NCBI RefSeq assembly: GCF_001028175.1
Contig: NZ_AEJF01000077.1
Location: 1 to 43,915, forward strand
From: Caballeronia mineralivorans PML1(12)
GTDB lineage: Bacteria > Pseudomonadota > Gammaproteobacteria > Burkholderiales > Burkholderiaceae
Length of the DNA: 43,915 bases
Direction: 5' to 3'
A model generated the notes under the pieces. The model saw only the letters and a program-made list of their open reading frames with translations, made no database searches and had not been told where the DNA came from. This document shows, one piece after another, positions 34,801-43,822 of the stretch; the stretch's first letter is position 1; the number at the start of each line of letters is the position of its first letter. The translations under genes were made by a program, and so were the position numbers.

Positions 34801-35601
34801 ATGAATCCAGTACTCGAAGGTCAGGTAGCGCTTGTCACCGGCGGCAGTTCGGGCATCGGTTACGGCGTGGCACAAGCACTCGCCGACGTCGGCGCAAGCG
34901 TCGCCATCAACTACCACTCGCATGGCGAAGCCGCTGAAGAGCTTGCCGCGAGCATCCAAAAAACCGGCGGCCAGGCCATCGCGATCCAGGCCGACGTCTC
35001 CGACGAAGCCGATATCGACGTCATGTTCGACACGCTGATCAAGCGCTTCGGGACGGTGGATATCGTGGTCGCGAATTCCGGCTTGCAGAAGGATTCGAAG
35101 TTCGTCGACATGACGCTCGCCGACTGGAACGCCGTGATGAACGTGAACCTCACCGGCCAGTTCCTCACCGCTCAACGTGCCGTCCGCGAATTTCTCCGAC
35201 GTGGCCCGCGACCGGTATCGAAGGCGCTCGGCAAGATCATCTGCATGAGCTCGGTGCACGAAGTCATCCCGTGGGGCGGACACGTCAACTATGCGTCGTC
35301 GAAGGGCGGCATCCAGATGATGATGAAATCGCTCGCGCAGGAAGTCGCGCCACACCGGATTCGCGTCAACTCGATCGCGCCGGGCGCAATCCGCACGCCG
35401 ATCAACAAAGCGGCGTGGGACAGCCCCGAGGCGTTGAAGACGCTGCTCGAACTCGTGCCCTATGGCCGGATTGGCGAGAGCGAAGATATCGGCCGAGCTG
35501 CGGTCTGGCTGGCCTCGGACGATAGCGACTATGTGGTCGGCACAACCTTGTTCGTGGACGGCGGCATGACGCTGTATCCGGGCTTTGCGGACAACGGCTA
35601 G
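34801..35601 (+). CDS. SDR-family oxidoreductase (glucose 1-dehydrogenase-like)
   Basis: The 266-residue classical short-chain dehydrogenase has cofactor motif TGGSSGIG (13-20), an NSG in place of the common NAG, catalytic serine in ICMSSVHE, and the YASSK active-site motif. The tail (DGGMTLYPGF) is typical of enzymes annotated as glucose 1-dehydrogenase. The exact substrate cannot be read from sequence. The ATG at 34801 matches the family start. It lies 149 bases after pdxY and ends before a strong terminator. Confidence 0.85.
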   Translation: MNPVLEGQVALVTGGSSGIGYGVAQALADVGASVAINYHSHGEAAEELAASIQKTGGQAIAIQADVSDEADIDVMFDTLIKRFGTVDIVVANSGLQKDSKFVDMTLADWNAVMNVNLTGQFLTAQRAVREFLRRGPRPVSKALGKIICMSSVHEVIPWGGHVNYASSKGGIQMMMKSLAQEVAPHRIRVNSIAPGAIRTPINKAAWDSPEALKTLLELVPYGRIGESEDIGRAAVWLASDDSDYVVGTTLFVDGGMTLYPGFADNG

Positions 35602-35694
35602 AGCCCCCGCAAGCTTGAGCGTATCGCCCAAACAGCGCCCGACTTGCCTGACGCAGTAGGTTGCTGACCAGCACTCGCAATCAGAGAACCAACG

Positions 35695-35734
35695 TAAAAA
35701 GCCCGCTCGCGCAAACGCTCGAACGGGCTTTTTA
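35695..35734. terminator. Bidirectional terminator after the SDR gene
   Basis: TAAAAAGCCCG (35695-35705) and CGGGCTTTTTA (35724-35734) form an 11-bp perfect stem with A- and T-tracts at its ends. It sits between the convergent SDR and small membrane protein genes. Confidence 0.85.
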
Positions 35735-35764
35735 TTGCTGCGAGAACCTGAATAACGCTACCGC

Positions 35765-36112
35765 TTACATCGCATACTGGAGCGCGAGATCGAATCCCAG
35801 CACCACCATTGAGCAGAAGATGCCCAGTAGCAAGTTACCAGCACGATGCGCAACGTCATGATGTTTCGTCAGCATGGCAGCGGCCATGAACGCGATTTCA
35901 ACCACGATCTGCATGGCAAACACGGCTAGCATCAGCGCGAACTCATACCCCATCGAACTGAAGTCCGAGAAGTTGAAACCACGCACGGCCACCCATGAAC
36001 CTACGCGCCATAACTCATACGCCAGCAACACCAACGGGAACAGGTAACTGAACACGTAGGTCGGCATTGTGGCGTGCCGCAATTCCATGTGAAAGTGACG
36101 AGATGTTTGCAT
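35765..36112 (-). CDS. Small membrane protein of unknown function
   Basis: The 115-residue protein has three hydrophobic segments (about 20-45, 54-82 and 92-112), for example VFSYLFPLVLLAYELW and LMLAVFAMQIVVEIAFMAAAM. A short KHHDVAH loop lies between the second and third. AAGGAGA is five bases before the ATG. I recognise no family. It is a single gene, bounded by the terminator on its 3' side. Confidence 0.7.
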   Translation of the reverse strand: MQTSRHFHMELRHATMPTYVFSYLFPLVLLAYELWRVGSWVAVRGFNFSDFSSMGYEFALMLAVFAMQIVVEIAFMAAAMLTKHHDVAHRAGNLLLGIFCSMVVLGFDLALQYAM

Positions 36113-36376
36113 CTGGCTCTCCTTGATCCTGGCTATTTGCCGCCAGCATTTCGCTGGCCTTAATGACTAAAGCGGCTTCGCTGACTTCGTCATCTGCTTA
36201 CTAATTAAGACGAAGACAAGAACGTCGTGCTTTGAGAATAGGCCAAAATCAGGAGAAGCGAATCATCGTATTCCCTGTGTGCTTGATTGGCATGGCGGAG
36301 CGGCATGCCATGTTGCAATGCAGCTTAACAGCTCACATAAAAGCGGGTCACAAGAACGCGCGACCGTTCGTTTTAA

Positions 36377-37267
36377 TCAGGCATCCTCTCGACCGTATAG
36401 CTTGATAATGGCGGAGAAGTCCAACCCGCCCAAGCCCTGCATGCTCATGGTCTGATAAAGCTGTTGCGCGAGCGCGCCAAGCAAAATGGGCTGCTTGACT
36501 TGACGCGCTGCATCAACGGCCAGGCCGAGATCCTTCAACATGAGATCCGCCCCGAAACCCCCGGTATACCCGCGGGACGACGGTGCATTTGGCAAAACGT
36601 TGGGGTAGGGATTATACGTATCGGCGCTCCAGCAACGTCCCGTCGATGTGTTGATGACGCCGGCAAGCGTGTTCGGATCAATCCCGAGCGATGTGCCGAG
36701 TTTCATCGCTTCCGCCACGCCGATCATCGAAATGCCAAGCAGCAGGTTGTTGCAGATTTTCGCGATCTGACCCGTCCCCGTTTCGCCGCAATGAACCATG
36801 TTCTTGCCCATGCCGGCGAGCACGGGTTTGAGCGTTTCGAACAGCGCTGCATCGGCGCCGACCATGAACGTCAGCGTGCCCGCCTGCGCGCCGCCCGTGC
36901 CGCCGGATACGGGGGCATCGGCAAACGGGTTGCCCTGCTTTAACGCGCTCTCGCCGATCAATCGCGCGGTCGCCGGATCGATCGTACTGCTGTCGATCAG
37001 CGGCACCCCCGGACGAACGCCGGCGAGCACGCCATCGGCGTTCAAATAGACCGCCTTGACGTGCGCGGCGGCGGGCAGCATGGTGATCACCACCTCGCTC
37101 GTCTGAGCCACCTCACGGGGCGATGCCGCGGTCCGCGCGCCCGCATCGACAGCCGCCTGCAACGCCTTCTCCGATAAATCGAACACCGTCAGCGAATGCC
37201 CCGCCTTCAGCAAGTTGGCGGCCATGGGTCCGCCCATGTTGCCCAGTCCGATAAAGCCGATTTCCAT
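36377..37267 (-). CDS. mmsB: 3-hydroxyisobutyrate dehydrogenase MmsB
   Basis: The 296-residue beta-hydroxyacid dehydrogenase oxidises 3-hydroxyisobutyrate to methylmalonate semialdehyde in valine degradation. It shows the NAD-binding GLGNMGG (7-13), the substrate motif DAPVSGGTGGA (117-127) and catalytic K170. It lies 36 bases downstream of mmsA, whose product takes the next step. A tartronate semialdehyde reductase reading is less likely because of this neighbour. Confidence 0.92.
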   Translation of the reverse strand: MEIGFIGLGNMGGPMAANLLKAGHSLTVFDLSEKALQAAVDAGARTAASPREVAQTSEVVITMLPAAAHVKAVYLNADGVLAGVRPGVPLIDSSTIDPATARLIGESALKQGNPFADAPVSGGTGGAQAGTLTFMVGADAALFETLKPVLAGMGKNMVHCGETGTGQIAKICNNLLLGISMIGVAEAMKLGTSLGIDPNTLAGVINTSTGRCWSADTYNPYPNVLPNAPSSRGYTGGFGADLMLKDLGLAVDAARQVKQPILLGALAQQLYQTMSMQGLGGLDFSAIIKLYGREDA

Positions 37268-37303
37268 TGCTTGTCTCCTTTTTTATTTCACCGGGCAACC
37301 GGC

Positions 37304-38848
37304 TTAGCGCAGCGAGATAGTAGTGTTCACGCCGTCGTTGACGGTGGCGTCGTCGAACCAGCGCGAGGTGACCGTTTTCGTTTGCGTATAGAACTGCACG
37401 ACCTGTTTGCCGTACGGCCCCAGATCGCCAAGCTTCGAGCCCCGTGAGCCGGTAAAGCTGAAATACGGCACAGGCACGGGGATGGGGATATTGATGCCGA
37501 CCTGACCGACATCGATCTCGCTCTGGAACTTACGCGCGGCCGCCCCGCTTTGCGTGAACAAGCCCACGCCGTTACCCATCGGATTGCGGTTGACCAGGGC
37601 GATGGCATCGTCGAGCGTCGCTGCTTCGAGCACGCAGATCACCGGGCCGAAAATCTCCTGCTTGTAGACGGTCATGTCGGTGGTGACGCCTGAGAAGACC
37701 GTCGGGCCAATGAAGTTGCCCTTCTCATAACCCTTCACTTGCACGTTGCGGCCATCCAGCGACAAGGTCGCGCCTTCGCTCACGCCCTTTTCGATCAACC
37801 CGAGAATCCGCTCTTTGGCTGCACGTGAGACAACCGGACCCACATCCGTATTGGCCTCCGTACCGCCGTTCACGGTCAAGCCGCGCGCCCGCTCGACCAG
37901 CTCGGGCAACCAGTCCTTCGATGCCCCCACGAACACCACCACCGACGTCGCCATGCAGCGCTGCCCCGCCGCGCCAAAACCGGCGCCGGCAAGTGCGTTC
38001 AACGTCTGTTCGCGGTTTGCATCGGGTAGCACGACAGCGTGATTCTTCGCGCCCATCATGGCTTGCACGCGCTTGCCGTGCTGGCTGCCGAGGTTGTACA
38101 CGTGCGTGCCCACATGGGTCGATCCGACGAATGAAATCGCCTTGATGTCGGGATGCGTGCAGATGGCGTCGACCACGTCCTTGCCGCCGTGCACGACGTT
38201 CAGCACGCCCGCGGGAATGCCCGCCTCGAGCGCCAGTTCAACCAGTTCCATGGTCGACAGCGGATCTTGCTCCGACGGCTTCAACACGAACGTATTGCCG
38301 CAGACGATCGCCATCGGGAACATCCAGAGCGGGATCATCGCGGGGAAGTTGAACGGCGTGATGCCGGCGCAGACGCCTATCGGCTGGCGCAGGGTGTACG
38401 TGTCCACACCGCCCGCCACGTTCTCCGAGAATTCGCCTTGCTGCAACGTGCCGATCGAACACGCATGCTCGACCACTTCCAGCCCGCGGAAGATATCGCC
38501 TTCGGCATCGGGCAGCGTCTTGCCCTGCTCGGCGGTCAGCGTCTGCGCGATGCGTTTCATGTTCTGGCGCACCAGATCCTGGAATCTCAGCATGATGCGC
38601 ATGCGCGTTCCGAGCGGCGTCAGGCGCCATGTCTGGAACGCTTTTACAGCCGACGCCACGGCGGCATCGACTTCTTCTTTCGTCGCGAACGGTACGCGGC
38701 CGACTAACTCCTGGGTCGCGGGATTCACGATGTCGCGCCACTCCTTTGTCGTCGATTCCACGAACTTGCCATCGATCAGCAATTTGGCCGTACGCACGCC
38801 GGCGTTGGATTGAACGGCCAGCGCCGGACGGTCAGCAGCGGTATTCAT
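37304..38848 (-). CDS. mmsA: Methylmalonate-semialdehyde dehydrogenase MmsA
   Basis: This 514-residue CoA-acylating aldehyde dehydrogenase converts methylmalonate semialdehyde to propionyl-CoA in valine and inositol catabolism. Conserved parts are GITPFNFPAMIPLWMFP, FVGSTHVGTHVY and catalytic C298 in AAGQRCMATS. It is divergent from a LysR gene across about 217 bases and forms an operon with mmsB. Expression is probably controlled by that regulator. Confidence 0.94.
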   Translation of the reverse strand: MNTAADRPALAVQSNAGVRTAKLLIDGKFVESTTKEWRDIVNPATQELVGRVPFATKEEVDAAVASAVKAFQTWRLTPLGTRMRIMLRFQDLVRQNMKRIAQTLTAEQGKTLPDAEGDIFRGLEVVEHACSIGTLQQGEFSENVAGGVDTYTLRQPIGVCAGITPFNFPAMIPLWMFPMAIVCGNTFVLKPSEQDPLSTMELVELALEAGIPAGVLNVVHGGKDVVDAICTHPDIKAISFVGSTHVGTHVYNLGSQHGKRVQAMMGAKNHAVVLPDANREQTLNALAGAGFGAAGQRCMATSVVVFVGASKDWLPELVERARGLTVNGGTEANTDVGPVVSRAAKERILGLIEKGVSEGATLSLDGRNVQVKGYEKGNFIGPTVFSGVTTDMTVYKQEIFGPVICVLEAATLDDAIALVNRNPMGNGVGLFTQSGAAARKFQSEIDVGQVGINIPIPVPVPYFSFTGSRGSKLGDLGPYGKQVVQFYTQTKTVTSRWFDDATVNDGVNTTISLR

Positions 38849-39040
38849 GAGAGAGGCTCCTTGAAAACGAGAACGTTCCTGGCAGGAACGAGATGCAGAG
38901 ACGCGGACGCACGCAGATACCGCGCAAGTCGCAAAGGGGAATTGTTGTCTCCGGATTATTTGAATGTTGTCGGCTCATCAATCGCAAAGATCACGCAGCG
39001 AGTCCACATCGTTCAGTATAGTTATGCAAATCTCTACGAA

Positions 39041-39050
39041 GTATCGATAC
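39041..39050. promoter_or_regulatory. Palindrome in the mmsA-LysR divergent region
   Basis: GTATCGATAC is a perfect 10-bp palindrome 16 bases before the LysR ATG; a -10-like TATAGT lies upstream at about 39017. It is a candidate autoregulatory site only. Confidence 0.3.
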
Positions 39051-39065
39051 AAATACCCATCCAAT

Positions 39066-40028
39066 ATGCAAAAAAGCACGGCTCCGGGCATCAGCAACCT
39101 CAACTGGGACGACCTCCGGTACTTCCTGGAAGTCGCGCGAACCCAGCGTGCAAGCGGCGCGGCGAAACGTCTGGGAGTCGATTACACGACTGTCGCGCGC
39201 CGCGTGCGGGCGCTCGAAGACGCGCTGGGCACCCTGCTCTTCGACAAATCCCGCAGCGGCGGTTTCATCCTGACCGCCGAAGGACAGCGCCTGCTCGCGT
39301 ATGTGGACGCCATGGAGACCACGGTTCAGTCGGCGACCGAGCACATCGCGAATTCGGGACACGCGCTGTCAGGACACGTGCGCGTGGGATCGACCGAAGG
39401 TTTCGGCTGCTTCTTTCTCGCCCCCCAACTCGCGCGCTTCCAGGACGCGCACAGGCAGATTTCGATCGACTTGTTGCCGGTTCCGCACTTCGTCAGCTTG
39501 TCCAAACGCGAGGCCGATATCGCGGTGACGCTGGAGCGTCCGGAACACGGCCAGACCGTGTACACCAAACTCTGCGATTACCGCTTGCGGCTCTACGCCA
39601 CGCGAGACTATCTCGACCAGCACGAACCGGTGCGCACAGTGGAAGACCTGACCACGCATCGCTTTGCGAGTTATATCGACGACCTCGCCTTCAGCTACGA
39701 ACTGCTGTATCTCGAACGCGCTGTTCCCGGCGCTGTATCGCGCTGGCGCAGCACGAGTGTGATCGCTCAATATCACGCCGCGCTGCAGGGGCGCTCGCTT
39801 GCGATCCTGCCGTGTTTCATCGCTGCGCAGGACCCTCGCCTCGTACCCGTTCTCCCCGATGACATCGTCGTCACGCGCGCGTTTTATCTGTCCTGCCGCG
39901 AAGATTTGCGCAAATTGAAACGCATCACGGCGGTGTGGGACTTCCTGCGCACAGTGGCTGAAATGAACCGTCCGCTGCTGATGGGCGAGAGCCGCGAGAT
40001 GCTGTGGAGCGAAACGCCGAAGCCTTGA
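39066..40028 (+). CDS. LysR-type transcriptional regulator
   Basis: The 320-residue LysR protein has an N-terminal helix-turn-helix (DDLRYFLEVARTQRASGAAK, then DYTTVARRVRALEDALG) and a LysR effector-binding domain from about residue 100 (GHVRVGSTEGFGCFFLAPQL). It is divergent from mmsA-mmsB, so control of that operon is likely but inferred. The ATG at 39066 gives the usual N-terminal length; upstream in-frame ATGs (38964, 39024) would add unrelated residues. Confidence 0.85.
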   Translation: MQKSTAPGISNLNWDDLRYFLEVARTQRASGAAKRLGVDYTTVARRVRALEDALGTLLFDKSRSGGFILTAEGQRLLAYVDAMETTVQSATEHIANSGHALSGHVRVGSTEGFGCFFLAPQLARFQDAHRQISIDLLPVPHFVSLSKREADIAVTLERPEHGQTVYTKLCDYRLRLYATRDYLDQHEPVRTVEDLTTHRFASYIDDLAFSYELLYLERAVPGAVSRWRSTSVIAQYHAALQGRSLAILPCFIAAQDPRLVPVLPDDIVVTRAFYLSCREDLRKLKRITAVWDFLRTVAEMNRPLLMGESREMLWSETPKP

Positions 40029-40051
40029 ATTTCGCGTTTGTTCAGCTCCCC

Positions 40052-40159
40052 TTATATATGAGATACGGATTTGCGTAACGGGTGCATGATCGTCCGCCCA
40101 TAAGGCTTTCCGCCGTAGCCCTGCTGCGGCGTTTTCACATGGACGTGATCTTTATCCAT
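40052..40159 (-). CDS. Possible 35-residue small ORF
   Basis: A frame from ATG 40159 encodes 35 residues, basic and glycine-containing (KTPQQGYGGKPYG). It has only a weak ribosome site and no recognised family. It sits alone between the LysR and peptidase genes on the opposite strand. Confidence 0.3.
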   Translation of the reverse strand: MDKDHVHVKTPQQGYGGKPYGRTIMHPLRKSVSHI

Positions 40160-40245
40160 CTCATTTTCAGTACTCGCAGATACACCGGCTACTCGCCGCC
40201 AGCGCGCCCTTTCTTGCCCGCGCGTTTGCCGCGCCCGGTGCACTG

Positions 40246-41229
40246 ATGGCGTTCGTCATCTGGTCACGGCGGACCGTGTCGCATCAGCGTGTGCGTTTTG
40301 TCGAAGCGGGCACTGTCCGCACGATGGTGATCGTCGCCGTGATCGCGATGATCCTGGCTGCGCTCGCACTCGGCATGGCGATCGGCGCCGCGATGGGCAA
40401 CACGCACGCCGCCGAAGAGAAAGCGCAAACGGAGCGGCGCTCCTACGAGATCGACGAGCTCGGCAAGATCAGCGCGACGCTCACGCATATCGAGCCGCGC
40501 GTGGTGGAACTCGTGTCGCAAGTGAACGAACTTCAGGACTTCGAAGCACAGTTGAAGGCGTCGCGGCGTGCCGCCGAGCGGCCTGATATCCACATTGTTC
40601 CGCCGCTGCCCGAGAACGACGACGAATCGCCGCTCGATAGCGCCTCGGGCGGTCCGTCCCTACCACCCCGGCTCTGCGACGCACAGCGTGCCGCGCAAAC
40701 CGGTTCCGCGCCCCAACGCCTGAAACACACGCAAAGCGCGCTGGATTGTCTCGATGCAACCCTCGGCAAATTCGACGACGCCGTGCTCGCGCACTACGCG
40801 TCGTACATGGCGTTTCCGGGCCGCCAGCCGCAGCCCGGCGCGCGTTTCGGCTCGCCCTTCGGCAACCGCATCGACCCGTTCAACCAGCACCTGAATTTTC
40901 ATCCGGGCGTGGATCTCGTCGCGCCGACCGGTACGACAATCTTCGCGAGCGCCGGTGGCCGCGTGGTGCAGGTGGGACCGCACGGCGGTTACGGTAATGC
41001 CATCGACATCCAGCACAGCACCGGCGTGATTACGCGCTATGGGCATACATCGAAGATGTTCGTGAAGGTGGGCGACGTCATCATGCCGGGCCAGAAGATC
41101 GCCGAGGTCGGATCGACCGGACGGTCGACCGGGCCGCATTTGCACTTCGAGGTGATCATCGACGGCACGCAGGTCAATCCCGCACCGTATCTGGCGCTCT
41201 TCAAGCTGAAATCCAATGCCGCAAGCTGA
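40246..41229 (+). CDS. M23/LytM-type peptidoglycan peptidase, membrane-anchored
   Basis: The 327-residue protein has an N-terminal membrane span (about 26-48, VIVAVIAMILAALALGMAIG), a periplasmic helical region (about 55-115) and a C-terminal LytM domain. Zinc and catalytic residues are intact: GSPFGNRIDPF near 202, HPGVD near 219-223, and HLHFE near 298-302. It should be an active metallo-endopeptidase cutting peptide crosslinks. The 3' end overlaps a small coiled-coil protein gene and a bactofilin follows, a known association in bacteria that shape their envelope. Confidence 0.9.
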   Translation: MAFVIWSRRTVSHQRVRFVEAGTVRTMVIVAVIAMILAALALGMAIGAAMGNTHAAEEKAQTERRSYEIDELGKISATLTHIEPRVVELVSQVNELQDFEAQLKASRRAAERPDIHIVPPLPENDDESPLDSASGGPSLPPRLCDAQRAAQTGSAPQRLKHTQSALDCLDATLGKFDDAVLAHYASYMAFPGRQPQPGARFGSPFGNRIDPFNQHLNFHPGVDLVAPTGTTIFASAGGRVVQVGPHGGYGNAIDIQHSTGVITRYGHTSKMFVKVGDVIMPGQKIAEVGSTGRSTGPHLHFEVIIDGTQVNPAPYLALFKLKSNAAS

Positions 41230-41566
41230 TCGAAACCGGCCGACGCACCGTCTCACGCGCCGCACCTATTCCCTGACCTCGCGACGCGGTCCGACCTGGC
41301 CCACGCTCGTGCTCGGCACGATCGCCGCGGCCGGATTCGCGCTTGTCACGTCTCGCGACAACAGCAAGAAAGCCGACGCCTTGTGCGCACCGCCCATGTC
41401 CGAACGCGATATCCGTGAACAGCTCGCGAAGGCGCGCATCGCGCTCGACCATGAAGTCGCGACACGGCTTGTGATGGAGCAGCAAGCGTCCGAGAGTCTG
41501 GCGGAGATTCATCGGATGCGTACCGACCTGACGTTCCTCAAACGTCAGCGCGATAAATCCAACTAA
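41216..41566 (+). CDS. Small single-span membrane protein with coiled coil
   Basis: The 116-residue protein has a basic N-terminus, one membrane span (about 29-45, TLVLGTIAAAGFALVTS) and a charged helical tail that looks coiled-coil (about 63-113). No family is recognised. It starts 14 bases inside the end of the M23 peptidase gene and precedes the bactofilin gene, so it probably works with them, perhaps as a membrane adaptor. That role is inference. Confidence 0.7.
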   Translation: MPQADRNRPTHRLTRRTYSLTSRRGPTWPTLVLGTIAAAGFALVTSRDNSKKADALCAPPMSERDIREQLAKARIALDHEVATRLVMEQQASESLAEIHRMRTDLTFLKRQRDKSN

Positions 41567-41654
41567 CGCGGACCTAGAACAAACCTATTCGCCGGCACAT
41601 CTCGCTACTCACGCCGGCATCGACTTTGCAATCCAGACCAGAAGGGGTCTTCCC

Positions 41655-42089
41655 ATGTTCAAGAAAAAATCTCCTGGCGTCAGTCAAGCCAAGCTAGCTA
41701 CGCTGATCGCTCACGACGTGCAGATAGCAGGCAATCTCGAATTCAGCGACGGCCTGCGCATGGACGGCCACGTAAAGGGCAACGTAACCGGTCGTGCGGG
41801 CGAGCAAACGCTGCTCGTCGTCAGCGACCAGGGGTCGATCACGGGCAACGTCAATGCATGCGACATTGTGATCAACGGGACCATCAACGGCGACGTAACG
41901 GTGGAACACTTCGTCGAATTGCAGTCGAATGCGCACGTGAACGGCAACTTCTATTACCAGCAGCTGCGCATGGACGTGGGGGCGTCGGTGGAGGGGAAAC
42001 TCACGAAACGCGACAACACGACGGTACAGGCAGAGATGCCGCGGCTCAGTTCCGAACTGACTTCGGACTACACGCACAGCGAGACGTGA
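41655..42089 (+). CDS. Bactofilin (polymer-forming cytoskeletal protein)
   Basis: The 144-residue bactofilin has a central beta-helix of short repeats (about 20-120, for example SDGLRMDGHVKGNVTG and CDIVINGTINGDVTVEHFVE) flanked by short disordered ends. Bactofilins self-assemble without nucleotide and recruit peptidoglycan enzymes; pairing with an M23 peptidase two genes upstream fits that. AGAAGGGG lies upstream of the ATG. It ends with no clear terminator before corA. Confidence 0.93.
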   Translation: MFKKKSPGVSQAKLATLIAHDVQIAGNLEFSDGLRMDGHVKGNVTGRAGEQTLLVVSDQGSITGNVNACDIVINGTINGDVTVEHFVELQSNAHVNGNFYYQQLRMDVGASVEGKLTKRDNTTVQAEMPRLSSELTSDYTHSET

Positions 42090-42259
42090 CCAGCGCGGTA
42101 GCGGCGCAGCAAGACGGGAGACTCGCACTGGAGGCCATCGGCGCCAGGCAGATCCGCTAAGATTCACGGCAAGCCCGGCCATGCCTCCGTCACGCGCTGA
42201 CCGTCCTCGCGAAAGGCGGCATGCGCCGGTTCCGTCACCGTGTGCAAGGGCAGGAATCT

Positions 42260-43237
42260 ATGCTGGTCAATTGTGCGGCTTACCAGAAGGGCCGCAAGCT
42301 CGCCGACGTCGCTATCGACGACATTTCCGCCTATCGCGACGTCCCCGACTGCTTCGTCTGGGTCGCGCTCAAAGAACCCGGACCCGGCGAGCTCGCGCAT
42401 ATGTCGCATCAGTTCGGACTGCATGAACTGGCCGTGGAAGACGCTCAGAACGGCCATCAGCGTCCGAAGATCGAGGAATACACGGACTCGCTGTTTTGCG
42501 TGCTCCACACCGTGGAACTCGATGCCGACAACGAACTGGTGGTCGGCGAAATCGACGTGTTTGTGGGCAGCAATTACGTGCTGTCGGTCCGCAACCGGAC
42601 GAGCCAGGGGTTTCAGGACGTGCGTACCCGCTGCGAACGCGAGCCGCATTTGCTGGAACACGGTCCAGGATTCGTGATGTATGCGCTGATCGACAACGTA
42701 GTGGACCGCTATTTCCCCATTCTGGAGGCGCTCGGCGCGGAACTCGAGGAACTCGAGGAGCGCATTTTCGAGCGCAACGGGTCGGCGGCGTCTCGGGTGA
42801 TTATCGAGGATCTGTATTCCCTGAAGCGCCGCATGGTGCTGCTGCAGCATCACACCGCGCCGTTGCTGGAAGCGGTCAGCAAGCTGTATGGCGGGCGGGC
42901 GCCGGGCATTTGCGCCGGCATGCAGGACTATTTCCGCGATGTCTACGACCACCTGCTGCGCATCGTCAAAACGATCGAGGGTCGCCGCGAAATGATCGTG
43001 ACCGCGATCCAGGTCAATCTGGGCCTGATTTCTCTGGCGGAAAGCGAGGTGACCAAACGGCTCGGCTCCTTCGCCGCGCTGTTCGCCGTGCCCACCATGA
43101 TCGCGGGGATCTACGGCATGAACTTCCGCCGCATCCCGGAACTGGACTGGATCTATGGCTATCCGGCGTGCATCGGCGTGATGCTCCTGGTGGACATTTG
43201 CCTTTACTGGCGGTTCCGCAAGGCAGGATGGCTATGA
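42260..43237 (+). CDS. corA: CorA-type magnesium/cobalt transporter
   Basis: The 325-residue CorA protein has a large cytoplasmic funnel domain and two C-terminal membrane spans. The signature YGMNF is at about 285-289, directly after the first span, and the C-terminal span ends in basic residues. These channels carry Mg2+ and often Co2+ or Ni2+. The ATG at 42260 has AGGA five bases upstream. Co2+ leak through CorA may matter to a cell making B12, but nothing in the sequence links it to the cob genes. Confidence 0.92.
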   Translation: MLVNCAAYQKGRKLADVAIDDISAYRDVPDCFVWVALKEPGPGELAHMSHQFGLHELAVEDAQNGHQRPKIEEYTDSLFCVLHTVELDADNELVVGEIDVFVGSNYVLSVRNRTSQGFQDVRTRCEREPHLLEHGPGFVMYALIDNVVDRYFPILEALGAELEELEERIFERNGSAASRVIIEDLYSLKRRMVLLQHHTAPLLEAVSKLYGGRAPGICAGMQDYFRDVYDHLLRIVKTIEGRREMIVTAIQVNLGLISLAESEVTKRLGSFAALFAVPTMIAGIYGMNFRRIPELDWIYGYPACIGVMLLVDICLYWRFRKAGWL

Positions 43238-43383
43238 TGGTTATAATAGAAGCTTCGATGCCGCTGGAAAGCGGTTGGATGACGGAAAACGATTCGACGG
43301 AAGCCGCTGCAACCGTCGACGGACATGTCAGCATTGCAGCATCGAGAGGCGGGGCCTCCGGCGACAGCGGAACTTTTTTCTGA
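43234..43383 (+). CDS. Possible 49-residue ORF overlapping the corA stop
   Basis: ATGA overlap with the corA stop opens a 49-residue frame, acidic and Ser/Gly/Ala-rich at its end. It has no recognised family and no strong ribosome site apart from the coupling. It may be chance, as open frames are common in this GC-rich DNA. Confidence 0.25.
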   Translation: MMVIIEASMPLESGWMTENDSTEAAATVDGHVSIAASRGGASGDSGTFF

Positions 43384-43822
43384 TTTGCTGTCTAATCTTA
43401 CATAGTGCGCTTTTTGGCGCAGCGTGTTCGCCACGGCAACAGCGATCCACCCAACATTTCAGCGCAACTCTCCGGCTGAATGTCATCGCCCCGGCAGTGT
43501 GGGCTCCGCAAACGGTCGCGGCCCTACATTCGTCTTCAAAGTTTAAACAGCAGCGACGTCGACGGTTGCTTGTTTCCAGGCGTTATACCGCGCATGGTTG
43601 CACGGGTAATGCATGGGCAGCGCACGTGTTACCGCGACGTTCTTCAACACCTAAAGCCCAGCGAGCGGCTGCGCCCCGTGTGCGCCGCGCGCCATTTTTT
43701 GCTCGTATCGCCTGTCGACCGCACGTGCCAAAGGGGCTCGGACCGGTCGCCGGTGTGGTTTTTAAGGTATCGGCCGCCTCATTTCGATGCCTGAGCGGGC
43801 GTAATACAGGAATTCAGGAAAC
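43384..43822. other. Intergenic region with no secure gene
   Basis: About 439 bases hold no frame with convincing coding character. A T-rich stretch (GAACTTTTTTC, about 43370-43380) just before it may end corA transcription, and CTAATCTTACATAGTG near 43392-43407 is promoter-like. The region probably carries the 5' leader of the gene at the right edge. Confidence 0.45.

Noticed and set aside
34567..35631. 354-codon minus-strand open frame opposite the SDR gene
   Set aside because: It lies opposite a complete SDR with intact motifs and has Arg/Asp-rich shadow composition.
38810..39862. 350-codon plus-strand frame overlapping the LysR gene
   Set aside because: The LysR frame at 39066-40028 has the full HTH and effector domain; the other frame has no domain and is very Arg-rich.
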